A stretch of 11,894 nt of DNA from DATKCT01 sp035513055 (lineage in GTDB: Bacteria; Verrucomicrobiota; Verrucomicrobiia; Verrucomicrobiales; DEV007). The notes below the pieces were generated by a model. It was not told the DNA's origin. It worked only from the letters and a program-made list of their open reading frames with translations, and did not search any database. The stretch's first letter is position 1. Each line of letters starts with the position of its first letter. The stretch is taken from positions 1-11,894 of the forward strand of contig DATKCT010000051.1 of assembly GCA_035513055.1 (NCBI GenBank), given 5' to 3'. Positions 1 through 6,296 of the stretch are shown in pieces. The translations under genes were made by a program, and so were the position numbers.

Positions 1-2
1 TG

Positions 3-269
3 GACCTGATCCAGCGCGGCCACACCGGCCTCGAGATGAGGGACGGCGTGCTGTGGTTCAACCCCGAGCTGCCGCGCGAGTTCGCTGGTGTCCGCATGCG
101 CATCCGCTACCAGGGACACTGGCTCACAGTGACCGTGACCGGCGACACGCTGACCGTCTCTTTCGACCGTGGCCGCTCAGGCGCCGCCAAGGTCGGGTAC
201 CGCAGCGAGGTCCACCAGATGGACCAGGGTGAAACCTGCGAGTTCGCAATCCAGAAGCCTCAGCGTTAG
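3..269 (+). CDS. C-terminal end of a GH65-type glycoside phosphorylase/hydrolase (partial)
   Basis: The gene enters from the left edge; the first whole codon is at 3 and the stop is TAG at 267-269. The visible 88 residues start with DLIQRGHTGLEMRDGVLWF and continue with NPELP, then a run of short beta strands (RIRYQGHWLTVTV, VSFDRG) and a final VHQMDQGETCEFAI. This is the usual C-terminal beta-sandwich of family GH65 enzymes (maltose, trehalose or kojibiose phosphorylases and relatives), which cleave alpha-glucosides. The acidic catalytic residue and the (alpha/alpha)6 barrel lie outside the window, so the substrate cannot be told. The C-terminus looks close to natural in length, with a few extra residues (QKPQR). 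The family call is from recalled motifs only. The downstream sequence is gene debris, so the upstream part should be checked for damage. Confidence 0.72.
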   Translation, partial: DLIQRGHTGLEMRDGVLWFNPELPREFAGVRMRIRYQGHWLTVTVTGDTLTVSFDRGRSGAAKVGYRSEVHQMDQGETCEFAIQKPQR

Positions 270-431
270 GTGCAGGGGTTCGGAATGGAAGTGGTCGCCT
301 TCGACAGCGAGCCGAGGGACGAGCTTTCGAAGAAGTACGGCTTCCCCTTATGTCTCCTCGAGGAGCTTCTGCAGGCGCGAGGATGCCGAGCGGCTCTACG
401 AGGCAGAAGCGTGAGCCGGTCGCGTCCATGA
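270..431 (+). pseudogene. Fragment of a D-2-hydroxyacid dehydrogenase (NAD-binding domain)
   Basis: Directly after the GH65 stop, the same frame reads GFGMEVVAFDSEPRDELSKK and then LCLLEELLQA. This matches the part of the Rossmann domain in D-2-hydroxyacid dehydrogenases (D-lactate dehydrogenase type) where the second beta strand ends in the NAD ribose-binding Asp, followed by a helix and the 'SLEELL' turn. The glycine-rich loop that should precede it and the catalytic Arg/Glu/His that should follow are absent. After LLQA the frame turns into Arg-rich sequence and stops at 429-431. I read it as a short remnant of about 40 recognisable residues. The neighbouring lactate-permease-like fragment makes a lost lactate locus plausible. 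It could still be a chance resemblance because the match is short. Confidence 0.45.
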
Positions 432-535
432 GCCCTTTGATGCTCGCGCTCGCCGGGGGCCTCCCGATCGCCGTCGTGTTTGCGCTCCTTGTGGGGCTTC
501 GAAGAAAGAATTCGGTACCAGTGTGCAAATCTTGA
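428..535 (+). pseudogene. Possible N-terminal stub of a lactate permease (LctP family)
   Basis: ATG at 428 overlaps the TGA of the preceding fragment (ATGA). It opens 35 codons: LALAGGLPIAVVFALLVGL, then a basic stretch RRKNS and a stop at 533-535. A single hydrophobic helix with LPI near its start followed by LLVGLR resembles the first membrane segment of L-lactate permeases, which carry lactate across the inner membrane with protons. Those proteins are about 500-600 residues long with a dozen or more helices; only the first helix is present here. An adjacent hydroxyacid dehydrogenase piece supports the reading. The alternative is an unrelated single-pass small protein; no convincing ribosome binding site is seen. 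Confidence 0.35.
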
Positions 536-617
536 CTAAAGCTTTGAACCCCCCCCAACCCTCGCCTCTGGGCAGGCGGGAAGGCCAGGCTTTGAGAGAG
601 AAGCGAATTCCTGCAGT
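536..617. other. Short non-coding stretch with a C8 run and a small hairpin
   Basis: This gap between the permease stub and the LRR gene has eight consecutive C at 549-556 and a small hairpin, CGCCT (563-567) pairing with AGGCG (574-578) over a six-base loop. The stem is weak and has no T tract, so it is not a convincing terminator. It may be a worn repetitive extragenic element. No promoter could be assigned with confidence. Confidence 0.3.
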
Positions 618-624
618 AAAGGAG
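618..624 (+). promoter_or_regulatory. Ribosome binding site fixing the LRR gene start
   Basis: AAAGGAG at 618-624, six bases before ATG 631, is the best Shine-Dalgarno match near this gene. It decides the start: an in-frame ATG at 523 has no such site and would put 36 non-hydrophobic residues ahead of the signal peptide. Confidence 0.65.
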
Positions 625-630
625 TTTTCC

Positions 631-1128
631 ATGCGGTTCGTGTCGTGTTCTGCTCTAGCGCTGGTCCTCGGGCTATCTCACGCAGGCCGATGTTGCGCAC
701 AGAGTGACATCCATCCAAAGGACCGGTTCGCGATCGAGGCGTTGTACAAGTCGGGTTGGGAGCCCTTGGAAAAAGGGAATCTGGGGCTGGGAAACAACGG
801 GCGTGTCGTGAGCCTGGAGTTGTACGGGCCAGAAGGCGTGGAAGTCACGGACAAGTGGCTGCGGTCTCTTCGCGACCTGCCCAAGCTGCGGGCCTTGTAT
901 CTCCGCCGCGCTAAGATCACTGACGCCGGGCTGGCGGAGTTGACTGGCCTGTCGGATCTCCGGGAGTTAAGCCTTTCGGACACCTCGATCTCGGATGAAG
1001 GCCTCAAACACATCGCTCGGCTGTCCGATCTGCAATGGTTGGAGGTGACCGGCACCCGCGTCACCAAGGCTGGCCTGAAAACGCTGCGCGAGAAAATGCC
1101 TCGCCTCGTGATTGTGGGCGAGCCTTGA
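631..1128 (+). CDS. Short secreted leucine-rich-repeat protein
   Basis: The product has 165 residues. Residues 1-23 form a signal peptide with a hydrophobic core (SALALVLGL) and a likely cleavage after CCA, so the protein should be exported. From about residue 57 come LRR turns of roughly 24 residues: VVSLELYG, LRALYLRRAKITDAGLAEL, LRELSLSDTSISDEGLKHI and LQWLEVTGTRVTKAGLKTL. The 'TxITDxGL' pattern is that of short LRR proteins common in Planctomycetota and relatives, usually taken as protein-binding scaffolds. There is no catalytic domain, membrane anchor or sorting signal, and the binding partner is unknown. The gene is complete and stands alone between two stretches of gene debris, with no co-directional partner within 1.4 kb, so it probably has its own promoter. 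An attC-like core lies 32 bases after the stop. Confidence 0.75.
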   Translation: MRFVSCSALALVLGLSHAGRCCAQSDIHPKDRFAIEALYKSGWEPLEKGNLGLGNNGRVVSLELYGPEGVEVTDKWLRSLRDLPKLRALYLRRAKITDAGLAELTGLSDLRELSLSDTSISDEGLKHIARLSDLQWLEVTGTRVTKAGLKTLREKMPRLVIVGEP

Positions 1129-1160
1129 GGCGGTCGCTCAAATCACGAGGCTCGTAAGGC

Positions 1161-1178
1161 GCCTAACAATCCGCTGCA
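1161..1178 (+). other. attC-like half site (integron recombination core remnant), tentative
   Basis: GCCTAACAATCCGCTGCA at 1161-1178 begins with GCCTAAC, which fits the RYYYAAC core at the left end of integron attC sites, and the following AATCCGCTGCA resembles the left arm of several attC sites. It lies just after a small complete gene, where attC sites sit in cassettes. No matching GTTRRRY right end or complementary arm follows; the sequence passes straight into the intron RT fragment. A chance match is quite possible. Confidence 0.22.
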
Positions 1179-1294
1179 ACCAGTTCGGACTGAAGTTCAA
1201 CGAGGAGAAAACGCGGCTGATGCGCTTCGGGCTGCCGTTGCGTGGCGGCGGCGCGGGAGGCGGAGGCAAGCCGGAGACATTCGACTTCCTCGGC
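1178..1294 (+). pseudogene. Remnant of a group II intron reverse transcriptase/maturase
   Basis: The frame starting at 1178 reads FGLKFNEEKTRLMRFG, then a Gly-rich insert, then KPETFDFLG. In group II intron-encoded proteins (LtrA type) the segment '(F)GL.L...KT....FG...G.KPETF.FLGFTH' lies at the end of the reverse transcriptase domain just before the thumb/maturase domain. Only this block of about 39 residues is recognisable. The catalytic YADD box, the maturase domain and the intron RNA (including domain V) are not visible, and after FLG the expected FTH is replaced by unrelated sequence. It is a dead fragment of a retroelement. Confidence 0.62.
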
Positions 1295-1401
1295 CGGTTC
1301 CCCGGCCGCATCGAGCAGGCTCGACCCTCCCCGGAAAGCGGTGGCAAGCCACAAACGCTCCAAAGGCTGCCCTGTCAAATTGGTCGAATTGTTGCGTCTT
1401 T

Positions 1402-1460
1402 ATGGAATGCGGAAGTCTTGCTTACGCTTTGCGGTGGCCGAAGCCTTGCTTCGGGGGTGG
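1402..1460 (+). other. Non-coding stretch with a perfect small hairpin
   Basis: CCGAAGC (1438-1444) pairs with GCTTCGG (1448-1454) over a three-base loop, a perfect 7-bp stem. The preceding sequence, with ATGGAATGCGG and CTTGCTTACGC, has the look of extragenic repeats that I recall from related genomes, but a second copy is not present in the window. There is no T tract after the hairpin, so terminator function is unlikely. Confidence 0.3.
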
Positions 1461-1479
1461 TGTGAGAGAAGGCGATTCC

Positions 1480-1521
1480 CTGTTATGGGCTTCCTCCTGC
1501 ACGCGGGATTCCTGGTGTTAC
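1480..1521 (+). repeat. Dispersed 42-base direct repeat, copy 1
   Basis: The 42 bases beginning CTGTTATGGGCTTCCTCC match 8050-8091 in the same orientation at 40 of 42 positions (differences at 1511 and 1519). Flanking bases on both sides differ. Copy 1 lies between the reverse transcriptase remnant and the broken PIN gene. It has an open frame (MGFLLHAGFLVLL), but copy 2 does not keep a protein-coding context, so conservation at the DNA level is the more likely explanation. Confidence 0.8.
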
Positions 1522-1548
1522 TGGCGACCCTTGTCAGCCAAGAAGCCG

Positions 1549-1610
1549 GGGCGAAACCTCCTGGAGGAGTTGGGCCGCCTGCTGGGCCGCTTGCGCGGGC
1601 GAAACCTCCT
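1549..1610 (+). repeat. Two in-phase 14-base direct repeats
   Basis: GGGCGAAACCTCCT occurs at 1549-1562 and 1597-1610, 48 bases apart (16 codons, so in phase). In one frame the area reads as a Leu/Arg-rich segment (RNLLEELGRLLGRLRGRNLLE) just ahead of the PIN remnant, which could be the decayed end of its antitoxin. No known antitoxin fold can be named. Confidence 0.35.
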
Positions 1611-1660
1611 CGAGCTTGAAGAACTTCCTGGCGAACGAATGAAAAAGAGAAGAATCTCAC

Positions 1661-2018
1661 AAAGTCCTTATCGCTGATCTATACTCACGACTCCAAGGAA
1701 CCGCAGAAACGCGACCGGGTTGCCGCTCTCATGAAACGTCTGTGGCAAAATGGCTCCGGACGCCTCAGCTACCAAGTTCTCCAGGAGTTTTACGTCGTGG
1801 CGACTCGCAAGCTGAGCCCCGGCTTGGAGCCGGCTGTTGCGAGAAAAGAAGTCGGCGAACTCCTCGCATGGCGTCCCGCCCTGATCACCTCGGCGGTACT
1901 CGAGACCGCTTGGCAGATCGAAGACTCCTGGAGGCTCTCTTGGTGGGACAGCCTCATCGTCGCCTCTGCACTCGATCTCGTGAGCGCCAGGTCACAGTTG
2001 GAGACGCTCAAACGTTAG
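1661..2018 (+). pseudogene. Decayed PIN-domain toxin (VapC-like) without its first catalytic motif
   Basis: The frame ending at 2018 reads LIYTHDSKEPQKRDRVAALM, then LSYQVLQEFYVVATRKL, and WWDSLIVASAL near the end. These are the helix after the first strand, the second acidic motif (Glu in LQEF) and the third (Asp in WWDS) of PIN ribonucleases, the toxin half of VapBC pairs. The opening strand with its DTN box is missing. Positions 1661-1673 read KVLI plus one base in another frame, joined directly to LIYTHD, as if 3n+2 bases (for example 8 or 11) carrying DTN had been lost. The C-terminal strand and last acidic residue are also replaced after residue ALDL. PIN enzymes need the first Asp to bind Mg2+/Mn2+, so this copy should be inactive. 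ATG at 1731 is only an internal Met. Confidence 0.68.
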
Positions 2019-2269
2019 CCGCCCGCGAATGGAACGAGCGACTCCTGGCCACCATCCGGGGAAATGTGCCCGATCCGCCCGGCCACGCCCGCAACCTGTT
2101 CCATACCGCGGCTGCCATGTATGGAGCTTGGACCGCGTATGACCCCACGGCGATCGGCTATCTCTACAACGAGAAAACTGTCCCGGTCCCCGAAGACGTC
2201 GAGGCGGCGCGGCACGAAGCAACCAGCTACGCGGCCTATCGCGTAGCTAATGCAACACCAAACTCTTGA
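2018..2269 (+). pseudogene. N-terminal fragment of a vanadium-dependent haloperoxidase-like protein
   Basis: The frame reads AAREWNERLLATIRGN, HARNLFHTAAAMYGAWTAYD, IGYLYNEK, and DVEAARHEATSYAAYRV, then stops at 2267-2269. This is the N-terminal helical region seen in bacterial PAP2-like vanadium haloperoxidases, in which a tryptophan-asparagine start is followed by 'ARNL.H.A.AMYDAW.AYD'. Complete members are several hundred residues long and carry the vanadate/phosphate-binding motifs far downstream; none of these follow here. The frame continues upstream into unrelated sequence that overlaps the PIN remnant, so neither end is native. No signal peptide is joined to it. Confidence 0.55.
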
Positions 2270-2438
2270 TTCCGTTTTGTGGCTGTTCTCGGAAATCGCA
2301 CTTAGGGTGCATGCCCTATGCCGACGATTGCGAATTTGGTCCGCTTGGCCCTTGACTCGCCGCCCTCTCCCCTTTTCGCTACCCGCCTCAGTTGTGTGCC
2401 GTTTGCGAAATACGTAGACAAAACAAGTTTTTCGAAAG

Positions 2439-2495
2439 TGGGAAAATTTGCTCGCTTCGCTCGAGTTTTTTTAGAATCGCGGCCCTCTTTTCCCA
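2439..2495 (+). terminator. Inverted repeats with an internal T tract, possible weak terminator
   Basis: TGGGAAAA (2439-2446) and TTTTCCCA (2488-2495) form a perfect 8-bp inverted repeat 41 bases apart. Inside it, CTCG (2451-2454) pairs with CGAG (2462-2465) and is followed by seven T (2466-2472). The inner stem is only 4 bp, so termination would be inefficient. The rest of the 2270-2615 gap shows no gene and no clear promoter. Confidence 0.3.
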
Positions 2496-2615
2496 TTTCT
2501 GCGTTGCTCGGCGGTCGCTGAGCTGGAAACTGCTTGTCTCTCCCGATACGAGCCCGGCCCCCGGACGAGGGATTTCCTGTCAGATCACTTTAACGGATTA
2601 CGCTACTTACGCCCC

Positions 2616-3287
2616 ATGTTCACCCGAATAGAGAATCTCCTGGAGCCAGCGGTCTTGAGCGAGCTGGTACCGCGGCTGGAGTCGCTGACCTGGGAAGACG
2701 GAGCGCGCACCGCGGGCGCCGCCCGTACCCGCAAGAGCAATCAACAGCTCACCCCCGCGACACCTGCCGCCGTGCCTCTGTTGCAGGGGATGATCAAGCG
2801 GATCATGCAGAACGCCCGGATTCGCGCCTGGGCGGAACCGCGGCGTATCGCCCGAATCATGTTTTCCCGCTACGGCGAAGGAATGTTTTACGGGAGTCAC
2901 AACGATGCCGCCATCACCCATTTTCACCCGCAGCCCGCGCGCGCGGACATTTCCTTCACGGTCTTTCTCAACGATCCGGAGGCCTATGGCGGAGGTGAAC
3001 TCGTCCTCGAATCACCCTTGGGGGAATTGAAGGCCAAGGAATCGGCCGGGAGCATCGTCCTCTACGACACCGGGCTCCGGCACCGCGTGGAGCAGATCAC
3101 CAGCGGGTGTCGTCTGGTGGTAGTGGGATGGATCGAAAGCCTGGTGCGATCGCCCGAGGCGCGGGATGTCTTGCACGATCTGACCTCCGTTTTGCAGAGT
3201 GCCAGTTACCGGGAATTCGAGGGTGAGGAGGCCATTACCCTGCGCCGGATCCGGGCGAACCTCCTGCGGATGTGGAGCGAAACCTGA
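2616..3287 (+). CDS. PKHD-type 2-oxoglutarate/Fe(II) hydroxylase (YbiX/PiuC family)
   Basis: The product has 223 residues, the normal length for this family. It has an iron-binding HxD at His95-Asp97 (FYGSHNDAAI), a distal His156 (LYDTGLRHRVEQIT) and a 2-oxoglutarate-binding Arg166 (TSGCRLVVVGWIES). ISFTVFLNDPEAYGGGELV between them is the typical double-stranded beta-helix core. These enzymes use O2 and 2-oxoglutarate to hydroxylate a substrate; in other bacteria members sit near siderophore receptors, but the substrate is not established. No receptor gene is nearby. No signal peptide is present, so it acts in the cytoplasm. ATG 2616 is chosen because the family N-terminus (MFTRIENLLEP) begins there, though no good ribosome binding site precedes it. 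The AlkP-TPR-sulfotransferase gene starts 43 bases after its stop on the same strand, so the two may be co-transcribed. Confidence 0.85.
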   Translation: MFTRIENLLEPAVLSELVPRLESLTWEDGARTAGAARTRKSNQQLTPATPAAVPLLQGMIKRIMQNARIRAWAEPRRIARIMFSRYGEGMFYGSHNDAAITHFHPQPARADISFTVFLNDPEAYGGGELVLESPLGELKAKESAGSIVLYDTGLRHRVEQITSGCRLVVVGWIESLVRSPEARDVLHDLTSVLQSASYREFEGEEAITLRRIRANLLRMWSET

Positions 3288-3330
3288 GACCCAGCCGGCC
3301 TGCGAGAGAATGGACCATGGACGGTAGGAT

Positions 3331-6174
3331 ATGAGCCAAAGAAAACTGTTCCTTATCGGCTGGGACGCCGCGGACTGGAAAGCGATCACGCCGTTGCTCG
3401 ACGCCGGCAAGATGCCCAACCTGGAACGGTTGGTGAACGAGGGCGTGATGGGGAACCTGGCCACGCTGCATCCGCCGCTCTCTCCCATGTTGTGGACGTC
3501 GATTGCCACCGGGAAACGTCCCTACAAACACGGGATCTACGGTTTTTCCGAACCGGACCCGGCGACGGGGGGCATCCGGCCCATCACCAATCTCTCCCGC
3601 AAGACCAAGGCCCTCTGGAACATACTCAGCCAGAACAACCTGAGGAGCAACGTGGTGGGCTGGTGGCCTTCCCATCCTGCGGAGCCCATCCGCGGAGCCA
3701 TGGTATCTAACTTCTACCAGCGCGCCGAGGCTCCGGTGGGAAAACCCTGGCGGATGCGGCCGGGTACCATTCATCCCGCGCGGTTGAAGGAAGAATTGGC
3801 GGCCTTGCGGCTGCATCCCGCGGAAGTCGATCCCGAAGTGCTCCAGCTCTTCGTTCCGGAGGCGGCGGAGGTAGATCAGAAAAACGATCGCCGTCTGGAG
3901 AATCTGGCGCGGATTATCGCCGACACCGTGGGAATCCACAACGCCGCCACGTGGCTGCTTCAGAACGAGCCCTGGGACTTCATGGCCGTCTATTACGACG
4001 CCATCGATCACTTCGGGCACGGGTTTATGAAATATCACCCGCCGCGGAGGGAGTGGATTAGCGAGCAAGACTTCCGCCTCTACAGCCAGGTCATCGAGGG
4101 CGCTTACCGCTACCACGATCTCATGCTCGGCGTGCTCATGCACCTGGCCGGGGAAGACACCTCGATCATGCTCATCTCCGATCACGGCTTTCATCCCGAC
4201 GCCCTGCGGCCAGACCGTATTCCCATCGAACCTGCGGGCCCCGCCGCGGAGCACAGCCCCTTCGGGATTTTCGTCTGGCGCGGCCCCCAGATTCGCGCGG
4301 ACGAGCGGATCTTCGGTGCGACGCTGCTCGACGTGGCGCCGACGATCCTCCATCACTTTGGGTTGCCTGTGGGAAGGGACATGGACGGAAAAGTCCTGGT
4401 GCAGGCCCACGTGACGGCCCGGCCACCGGAGACCGTGGAATCGTGGGACCTGATCGACGGTGAAAGCGGGAGACACCCGCCGGATATGGCCTTGGACGCC
4501 TCCGAGGCCAACGAGTTGCTCCATCACCTGGTGGATCTGGGATACATCGAGGAGCCGGATGAAGACCGGGAAAAGGCGCGCCAGCGCACCGTCAACGAAC
4601 TGCAGTACAATCTCGCCCGTTCCTGCATGGACGGCGGCCGGCACAAAGAAGCGGAGCGGATTTTCCGGCACCTCTGGGAGGCAGAACCGCGGGAGCATCG
4701 CTACGGCGTGGGACTCTTCAATAGTCTGCTTGCCCTCTCCCGTAATGCGGAAGCCCGGGAGGTTTTGGAAACAGTAATGGAAAACAAAAAGAAGTTTGCT
4801 GGGGAAGCCATGGTCGCCTTGCGCGATTTCCGCGAGGCGCACAATGAAATCGAGCGCAAGGATTGGAGCCGGAAGGAGCAACTTGAGCTGCGCCGCTTGA
4901 CGGCGGAATCCTCGGTCAACCCGGCCTCCCTGGCTTTGCTGGAGGGGCGCCTCCTCCTGCAGGAAGGGCACTACGCCGCAGCCATTCGGCGGCTCGAACA
5001 GGCGGGAGAGCGCATGAATTCGGAATCCCGCATAACCATCCTCAATCTGCTGGCCTACGCCCGGATCCGGTCGCGGGATCTAAGCGGCGCCATAAGGGAC
5101 TTCCAAAAGGTGGTGGAACTGGATCCCTCCAATGCGACGGCGCACGCGGGGCTCGCTCAGTGTTATCTGCGCCGGGAGCGTTTTCGCAAGGCGGCGGACG
5201 CTGCCATCAACGCCACCACCCTGCTCTATTTCCAACCACAGACGCACTACCATTTGGGCATGGCCCTCCAACGGCTGGGTCGTTGGGAGAACGCCGTCCA
5301 AGCGTTCAAAGTGGCGGTTTCCCAGAGCCCGGCGCTGCCCGACGCGCATCGCCGTTTGGCGCGGATTTACGCCGGTCCTCTCAACCAGCCGGAGAAGGCC
5401 GGCGAGCACCGGGAACGGTTCCGGTCCAGCAAAACGTTGCTGCGCAGCCTCCGCCGAGGTCGCTACGCGACTGCGGAGAGGGACCTAGAGGCAAACCCCG
5501 CTGCAGAATCGGAGGCGGATTCCGTTTTGGATGGGGAACCCGAGGGTCAGCGCGCCGAATTGCCGGTGCTGCCGCCGTTTGCCATCGGGGAGTCCGTGCA
5601 GATCGTCACCGGATTGCCCCGCGCGGGAACATCCATGCTCATGCAGATGCTTGTCGCCGGCGGGCTCGAGCCCCTCCGCGACGACCAGCGGCCGCCTGAC
5701 GAGAACAATCCCCGCGGCTACTTCGAGCTTTCCAAGATCAAAGGGCTGGCCCGCGACGCCGCCTGGCTCGGTCCTGAAGGGCGGGGAAAAGTGGTGAAGA
5801 TAGTGGCTCCACTCATTCCTTTGCTCCCGCGGGATCTCCGCTGCCAGGTGGTGTTCATCCACCGGAACCTCGATGAGATTGTGGCCTCCCAGCAAGCCAT
5901 GCTGCAGCGCCTGGGCCGGTCCGGGGCCGGCCTCGATGCGCATCGCCTCAAGTGGAATCTTCGCCAGCAGGTCCTCCAGGCGCGGCGCCGCTTGCACACG
6001 CTAGATCAGGCGCGGGTGCTCGATCTGCGGCACGCCCAGGTTTTGGCGGATCCCGCTGGCGTGGCCAAGCAGTTGGCGGCATTTTTCGGCTGCGGCCTGC
6101 AGGAATCGGAGATGGCGCAGGCCGTCGACGGCAGTCTTTACCGCATCCGTGCGGCAGAAGGGGAGACCAGCTAG
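3331..6174 (+). CDS. Three-domain fusion: AlkP-superfamily phosphohydrolase, TPR array, sulfotransferase
   Basis: The product has 947 residues. Residues 1-370 match AlkP-superfamily phosphodiesterase/phosphomutase proteins (COG3379 type): Asp12 in LIGWDAADW, the nucleophile Thr56 in MLWTSIATGKRPYKHGI, Asp226/His230 in YYDAIDHFGHGF, Asp284-His285 in LISDHGFHPD and His308 in AEHSPFG. The two-metal site therefore looks complete. Residues about 420-700 are TPR-like helix pairs (for example ARIRSRDLSGAIRDFQKVVE and YHLGMALQRLGRWENAVQAF). Residues 755-947 are a P-loop sulfotransferase: 5'-phosphosulfate loop GLPRAGTSML (761-770) and 3'-phosphate-binding Arg845/Ser853 in VFIHRNLDEIVASQ. Such domains move sulfate from PAPS to hydroxyls or amines. 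There is no signal peptide or membrane helix, so it is predicted cytoplasmic. GGTAGGA lies 4 bases before ATG 3331. The substrate is unknown. Long complementary-strand open frames here are shadows. Confidence 0.9.
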   Translation: MSQRKLFLIGWDAADWKAITPLLDAGKMPNLERLVNEGVMGNLATLHPPLSPMLWTSIATGKRPYKHGIYGFSEPDPATGGIRPITNLSRKTKALWNILSQNNLRSNVVGWWPSHPAEPIRGAMVSNFYQRAEAPVGKPWRMRPGTIHPARLKEELAALRLHPAEVDPEVLQLFVPEAAEVDQKNDRRLENLARIIADTVGIHNAATWLLQNEPWDFMAVYYDAIDHFGHGFMKYHPPRREWISEQDFRLYSQVIEGAYRYHDLMLGVLMHLAGEDTSIMLISDHGFHPDALRPDRIPIEPAGPAAEHSPFGIFVWRGPQIRADERIFGATLLDVAPTILHHFGLPVGRDMDGKVLVQAHVTARPPETVESWDLIDGESGRHPPDMALDASEANELLHHLVDLGYIEEPDEDREKARQRTVNELQYNLARSCMDGGRHKEAERIFRHLWEAEPREHRYGVGLFNSLLALSRNAEAREVLETVMENKKKFAGEAMVALRDFREAHNEIERKDWSRKEQLELRRLTAESSVNPASLALLEGRLLLQEGHYAAAIRRLEQAGERMNSESRITILNLLAYARIRSRDLSGAIRDFQKVVELDPSNATAHAGLAQCYLRRERFRKAADAAINATTLLYFQPQTHYHLGMALQRLGRWENAVQAFKVAVSQSPALPDAHRRLARIYAGPLNQPEKAGEHRERFRSSKTLLRSLRRGRYATAERDLEANPAAESEADSVLDGEPEGQRAELPVLPPFAIGESVQIVTGLPRAGTSMLMQMLVAGGLEPLRDDQRPPDENNPRGYFELSKIKGLARDAAWLGPEGRGKVVKIVAPLIPLLPRDLRCQVVFIHRNLDEIVASQQAMLQRLGRSGAGLDAHRLKWNLRQQVLQARRRLHTLDQARVLDLRHAQVLADPAGVAKQLAAFFGCGLQESEMAQAVDGSLYRIRAAEGETS

Positions 6175-6237
6175 ATTCGTGCCAATCGCGGTTAATGACG
6201 CATTGTCTAGCAAGATTATTGGAAAAAGAGAAAAACT

Positions 6238-6259
6238 AAGAAGGGATTTTATGCGTTGA
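6238..6259 (+). promoter_or_regulatory. Strong ribosome binding site with a two-codon ORF before the PEP-CTERM gene
   Basis: AAGAAGGGA (6238-6246) stands four bases before ATG CGT TGA (6251-6259), a Met-Arg mini-ORF. The PEP-CTERM gene begins at 6297, 37 bases after this stop, and has no good ribosome binding site of its own. The mini-ORF could load ribosomes for reinitiation, or it could mark a start lost by mutation. The rest of the 6175-6296 gap shows nothing else clear. Confidence 0.35.
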
Positions 6260-6296
6260 CTCCGGGAAGCCCAACTGATTGGCTTCACCTTGACCT

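Noticed and set aside
124..558. A 144-codon open frame on the - strand
   Set aside because: It is Arg/Ser/Pro-rich with no recognisable motif and overlaps the GH65 C-terminus and the dehydrogenase-like fragment, which have family resemblance.
523..630. A 36-residue N-terminal extension of the LRR protein from ATG 523
   Set aside because: It would put polar, Pro/Arg-rich residues encoded by the C8 run and hairpin in front of a clear signal peptide, and the good ribosome binding site belongs to ATG 631.
1402..1677. A 91-codon + strand open frame as a complete antitoxin gene
   Set aside because: It runs through a hairpin and a dispersed repeat, has a Cys/Trp-rich first half, and no antitoxin DNA-binding motif. 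Only its last part could be an antitoxin relic.
3235..4971. A 578-codon open frame on the - strand
   Set aside because: It lies wholly opposite the hydrolase-TPR-sulfotransferase gene and the end of the hydroxylase, and it shows no domain motif. Its length follows from the GC-rich codon use of the real gene.
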